Shown: one piece after another, positions 14,551 through 17,106 of the stretch | Position numbering within the stretch: the stretch's first letter is position 1 | Layout of the letters: each line of letters begins with the position of its first letter | Assembly (NCBI GenBank): GCA_964471755.1 | Contig: CAYYJM010000128.1 | Location: forward strand, 1-17,106 | Reading direction: 5' to 3' | From: CAYYJM01 sp964471755 | GTDB lineage: Bacteria > Planctomycetota > Planctomycetia > Gemmatales > Gemmataceae | DNA: 17,106 bases | The notes under the pieces: generated by a model | Database searches by the model: none | Told to the model about the DNA's origin: nothing | What the model saw: only the letters and a program-made list of their open reading frames with translations | Program-made: the position numbers and the translations under genes

Positions 14551-15510
14551 ATGACCATCTCCCTGGTGACGGGTGGGGCCGGCTTCATCGGCTCTCATCT
14601 GGTCACGGCCCTGCTCGAACGCGGTCAGCGTGTGCGGGTGCTGGACAACTTCTCCACCGGCAGTCGAGATAACCTCGAGCCGGTTCGCGGACGAATCGAA
14701 CTGGTCGAGGGCGACATCGCCGACCCGGCCATCGTGGCCCGCGCGATGCGCGGCATCGAGGTCGTCTATCACCAGGCCGCCCTGGCGTCGGTGCCGCGCA
14801 GCATCGCCAATCCGCTGGCCACGCATCGGACCTGCGTCGATGGCACGCTCCAGATTCTGCTCGCCGCCCGTGACGCAGACGTTCGCCGTGTCGTTTACGC
14901 CGCGAGTTCGAGCGCGTATGGGAATAACCCGACGCTGCCGCGGCGCGAGAGTGACATGACGTCGCCACTGTCGCCGTACGCCGTGTCGAAGCTGGCCGCC
15001 GAACACTACTGCGTGGCGTTCAGCCAGGTGTACGGCCTGGAGACGGTTCGGCTGCGCTACTTCAACGTTTTCGGCGAACGGCAGAGCCCCGACTCGCCGT
15101 ACGCGGCCGTGATTCCGCTGTTCTTGCAGGCCCTGAGCCAGGGTCGGCCGCCACGCATTCAGGGCGACGGGATGCAGTCGCGCGACTTCACCTATGTCGG
15201 CAACGTGGTGCGAGCGAACCTGCTCGCCGCTGAGGCTCCGGGCGTCAGCGGCCAGGTGTACAACATCGCCTGTGGGGAGCGAATCACGCTGCTGCAACTG
15301 CTCGGCTACCTGAACAATCTGCTCGGGACGAACATCGCTCCAGAGCATGTGGGAGCCCGTCCCGGCGACGTGCGCCACAGCCAGGCGGACATCAGCGCCG
15401 CCCGGGCCGATCTGGAGTACGAGCCGACAACGGATCTGCTCACGGGATTGCGACGGACGGTCGAATGGTGGCGTGCGACGCGCGAGGTGCCGACGCCGGT
15501 GGCCGCCTGA
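14551..15510 (+). CDS. NAD-dependent nucleotide-sugar epimerase (extended SDR, GalE/WbpP-like)
   Basis: A 319-residue extended short-chain dehydrogenase/reductase. It has the Rossmann motif TGGAGFIGS (7-15), Asp32 in LDNFSTG for NAD preference, the ASSSAYGN strand supplying the catalytic Ser (about 120-121), and Tyr143 and Lys147 in SPYAVSK. RYFNVFGERQSPDSPYAAVIPLF and ARPGDVRHSQADISAA are the substrate-binding marks seen in UDP-hexose and UDP-N-acetylhexosamine 4-epimerases of the WbpP type, so it probably supplies a nucleotide sugar for surface polysaccharide. Exact sugar is uncertain. AAAGGA lies just upstream of the ATG. An inverted repeat separates it from the preceding sugar gene, so it may be transcribed separately. 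Its TGA ends one base before the opposing small gene's stop. Confidence 0.92.
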   Translation: MTISLVTGGAGFIGSHLVTALLERGQRVRVLDNFSTGSRDNLEPVRGRIELVEGDIADPAIVARAMRGIEVVYHQAALASVPRSIANPLATHRTCVDGTLQILLAARDADVRRVVYAASSSAYGNNPTLPRRESDMTSPLSPYAVSKLAAEHYCVAFSQVYGLETVRLRYFNVFGERQSPDSPYAAVIPLFLQALSQGRPPRIQGDGMQSRDFTYVGNVVRANLLAAEAPGVSGQVYNIACGERITLLQLLGYLNNLLGTNIAPEHVGARPGDVRHSQADISAARADLEYEPTTDLLTGLRRTVEWWRATREVPTPVAA

Positions 15511-15511
15511 G

Positions 15512-15835
15512 TCACGATGGACAGAGTTGCTCGGGTGGGTCCGTCCGGTAGAGGGCCCGCTCGAGGTCGAGTCGGCGGACTCGTTCGCGGTCGCGCTGGC
15601 CGCGAACCAATTCGAAGATGCCGGGCACTTCCAGTGTCTCGCCGCGAGCCAGCCGGCAGACTTTCTGTCGGGCAAGAGCCCGCTGGAACCAGGTCGCCAG
15701 GCACGCCTCGCACGCCAGGCCGTAGGTCTTCAGTTCCTGGGTGTGGCCGTCACTCCAGCGCGCGGCGATCTTGAAGCGAGCCGGTTGGCGGCATCCGGGT
15801 TGGTAGCACAGCAGCGCGTAGGGTGGCATCGGCAT
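15512..15835 (-). CDS. Small four-cysteine protein, possible zinc-binding, coupled to rnc
   Basis: A 107-residue hypothetical protein. Two cysteine pairs, CYQPGC (Cys10, Cys15) and CEAC (Cys42, Cys45), about 27 residues apart, resemble a zinc ribbon; between them is ARFKIAARWSDGHTQELKTYG. The C-terminal half (LARQKVCRLARGETLEVPGIFELVRGQRDRERVRRLDLERAL) is rich in Arg and probably helical. I start at ATG 15835, 11 bases after the rnc stop; a TTG at 15850 overlapping that stop is the alternative and would add five residues. No clear Shine-Dalgarno is seen, which fits translational coupling to rnc. The FKIAA..DGHT segment closely matches the dsRNA-binding domain of the neighbouring RNase III. 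I recognise no named family, but the composition and conserved-looking cysteines support a real gene. Confidence 0.75.
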   Translation of the reverse strand: MPMPPYALLCYQPGCRQPARFKIAARWSDGHTQELKTYGLACEACLATWFQRALARQKVCRLARGETLEVPGIFELVRGQRDRERVRRLDLERALYRTDPPEQLCPS

Positions 15836-15846
15836 GACAGGTCGGA

Positions 15847-16566
15847 TCAATCGCAGGCGAAGGGGATGTCCTCGCCGTTAACCGAGGCGAGGGCGTTCAT
15901 GGCGGCCCGCTGTTCGGCCTCCTTCTTGTTCCGGCCCCAGGCTCCAGGGTATGTGTGGCCGTCAATCTGGGCGGCGATCTTGAAGCACTTGCTGTGATCG
16001 GGGCCCTTCTCATCGAGCAGAATGTACTGCGGCGTGGCGTTGAACTCACGCTGGGCCACCTGTTGCAGCAGCGACTTGAAGTTGCCGCCGTGCGTCTCCT
16101 CGTTGATCAGCTCGATCGCCGGGGCGAGGTGGCGCAGGATGAACGCCTTGACCACCTCCAGACCACCATCGAGATAGATGGCCGCCACCAGCGATTCGTA
16201 CACGTCGGCGAGCATGTTGGCCGGGACGTTGTTGCCGGTGTGGTGGATTCCCCGACCGAGGAAGAGGAAATCGCCCAGGTTGAGGTCCCGGCTGAAGCGC
16301 GCACAGGTCCGCCGTGAGACGACCTCCGACTTGATCTTGGTCAGGTCCCCTTCCTGGAACTCCGGAAAGCGCTGGTAGAGGGCCTCGCAGGTGATCATGC
16401 CAAGGATCGAGTCGCCCAGGAATTCGAGCCGTTCGTTGGAGGCTAGGCGGGTATTCGCTCCCGAGGCGTGGGTCAGCGCGTTCCGCAGCAACTCCGGCTG
16501 GCGGAACCGGTAGCCGATCGCTTCCTGACAGCGCTCCAGTGTTTCGGACTCGTAATCGGACGGCAT
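15847..16566 (-). CDS. rnc: Ribonuclease III
   Basis: Double-strand-specific endoribonuclease that processes rRNA precursors and other duplex RNAs. The 239-residue protein has the RNase III signature NERLEFLGDS (44-53) with metal ligands Glu48 and Asp52, and the second pair Asp121 and Glu124 in ADVYESL, aligning with E. coli Glu41, Asp45, Asp114 and Glu117. A C-terminal dsRNA-binding domain runs from about residue 160, with CFKIAAQIDGHTYPGAWG and the NKKEAEQRAAMNAL helix. I chose ATG 16566; the frame continues to a GTG at 16620, but a promoter-like pair would place the transcript start inside that extension, and the family usually begins about 20 residues before the ALTHAS motif. No good Shine-Dalgarno is visible. 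It precedes the four-cysteine gene. Identification is secure; the start is less so. Confidence 0.96.
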   Translation of the reverse strand: MPSDYESETLERCQEAIGYRFRQPELLRNALTHASGANTRLASNERLEFLGDSILGMITCEALYQRFPEFQEGDLTKIKSEVVSRRTCARFSRDLNLGDFLFLGRGIHHTGNNVPANMLADVYESLVAAIYLDGGLEVVKAFILRHLAPAIELINEETHGGNFKSLLQQVAQREFNATPQYILLDEKGPDHSKCFKIAAQIDGHTYPGAWGRNKKEAEQRAAMNALASVNGEDIPFACD

Positions 16567-16610
16567 TATGCGGCCGGGGATGGTGGTGAGAAATCCGTGA
16601 AACTGTTTGG

Positions 16611-16639
16611 AGATTACCACCCAGCGGCCTCGCCGTCAA
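16611..16639 (-). promoter_or_regulatory. Candidate rnc promoter
   Basis: On the minus strand TTGACG (16639-16634) and TAATCT (16616-16611) are 17 bases apart. A start near 16604 gives a leader of about 38 bases before ATG 16566. A perfect TTGACA also occurs at 16663-16658 but has no -10 at a suitable distance. Confidence 0.4.
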
Positions 16640-16676
16640 CCATCTGTCGCCCCTGGCTGTCAAGGCGGACAGGGAG

Positions 16677-16944
16677 ATGTAGGGTGGGCGGGAGCGCCAC
16701 CGCCACCCCATCGCCCCTGTAGGCCGGAACAGCGGAGGCCCACCGATGCTCCGACGGGAGCGTAACGACACCGTTCAGAGAACTGCGGTGTCGCTACGCT
16801 CCCGTCGGAGCATCGGTGGGCCTCCGCTGTGGCGGGTCTCGGGACGTATCAGGCGTCAGTGGCGCTCCCGCCCACCCTACATTCGCTACGCTCCCGTCGG
16901 AGCATCGACGGGCCTCCGCTGTGACTGACTCCGCGAGGTATCAG
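16677..16944. repeat. Nested inverted-repeat element with an extra direct copy
   Basis: The outer arms 16677-16700 and 16859-16882 are perfect 24-base reverse complements (the left begins atgtagggtgggcg). Inside, 16729-16773 and 16786-16830 pair over 45 bases with one mismatch around a 12-base loop that can itself fold (GTTC/GAAC). Forty bases of the inner right arm (16791-16830) recur directly at 16883-16922 with two mismatches, and weaker likeness ending in gtatcag continues to about 16944. The copies lie 92 bases apart. The element has no protein-coding character; short open frames across it are chance. It may be a non-autonomous mobile element or a dispersed intergenic repeat. Confidence 0.88.
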
Positions 16945-16958
16945 TTCACCCAGTGTTG

Positions 16959-17106
16959 TCAGGTGCTCGAAACCAAGGGAAAAGGATTCGCCTGTTTGGC
17001 AGGGAGTTCCGGCGTATGCCCGCTCAGCCACTGCGCACACACCCGTTCATTGTCGGACCAACCGAGATCGCCGTGTTTCTTCGAGAATCGTAGACTCATG
17101 CGAATC
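16959..17106 (-). CDS. Possible small or partial ORF at the right edge
   Basis: A minus-strand frame enters from the right edge and ends at TGA (16959-16961). It reads MSLRFSKKHGDLGWSDNERV from an ATG at 17099, then CAQWLSGHTPELPAKQANPF and PLVSST. The mix of residues (Trp, Lys, Asp, Asn) is more protein-like than the shadow frames nearby. It is either a 46-residue protein or the C-terminal end of a longer gene outside the window. No family is recognised and no ribosome-binding site can be judged because only seven bases lie before the ATG. Confidence 0.35.
   Translation of the reverse strand, partial: IRMSLRFSKKHGDLGWSDNERVCAQWLSGHTPELPAKQANPFPLVSST

Noticed and set aside
16849..17040. 63-residue minus-strand frame at the right edge
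   Set aside because: Its second half is read out of the inverted-repeat element; the frame ending at 16959 has more protein-like composition.

Overview
The window is high-GC bacterial DNA that reads like a planctomycete chromosome, perhaps from the Gemmata/Isosphaera side. This rests on the gene types (a Tat-exported DUF3500-like protein beside a cytochrome c'-like protein, a ManA-like cupin next to a xylose-isomerase-like TIM-barrel protein, small conserved hypotheticals) and on several GC-rich inverted repeats between genes. The assignment is inference; no rRNA or other marker is present. I count 15 well-supported protein genes plus two possible gene fragments at the edges, and no tRNA, rRNA, CRISPR array, transposase or phage gene. 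One 10-base run of N (14247-14256) interrupts a gene.

Layout from left to right: an aldo/keto reductase (+) converges on an LpxH-like metallophosphoesterase (-). Then come an exported cytochrome c'-like protein and a Tat-exported DUF3500-like protein (+, probable operon), which converge on purC (-) across a nested palindrome that probably acts as a terminator. Divergent from purC is a fatty-acid beta-oxidation operon: acyl-CoA ligase, FadI-like thiolase and FadJ-like hydratase/dehydrogenase. It has a candidate promoter and a 14-bp operator-like palindrome upstream, and a cluster of hairpin repeats between its first two genes. A RidA-family gene (+) with its own candidate promoter follows and converges on a degenerate receiver-domain protein (-).

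The next block (+) looks sugar-related: a class I phosphomannose-isomerase-like cupin, a small two-helix membrane protein, a TIM-barrel isomerase/epimerase carrying the assembly gap and, after a perfect 26-bp inverted repeat, an NAD-dependent nucleotide-sugar epimerase. Its stop codon lies one base from the stop of a small four-cysteine protein encoded on the other strand. That small gene follows rnc (RNase III, -) and appears coupled to it. The last ~540 bp hold a candidate rnc promoter, a nested inverted-repeat element with an extra direct copy of one arm, and the end of a possible minus-strand ORF running off the edge.

Most of the window is recognisable metabolism and housekeeping, and I see no clear new defence or mobile system. 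The points most worth a second look are the cytochrome/DUF3500 pair, the short in-frame sequence shared by rnc and its small neighbour, the palindrome over the fad promoter, the pseudo-receiver, and the different intergenic inverted repeats, two of which share the same terminal heptamer.
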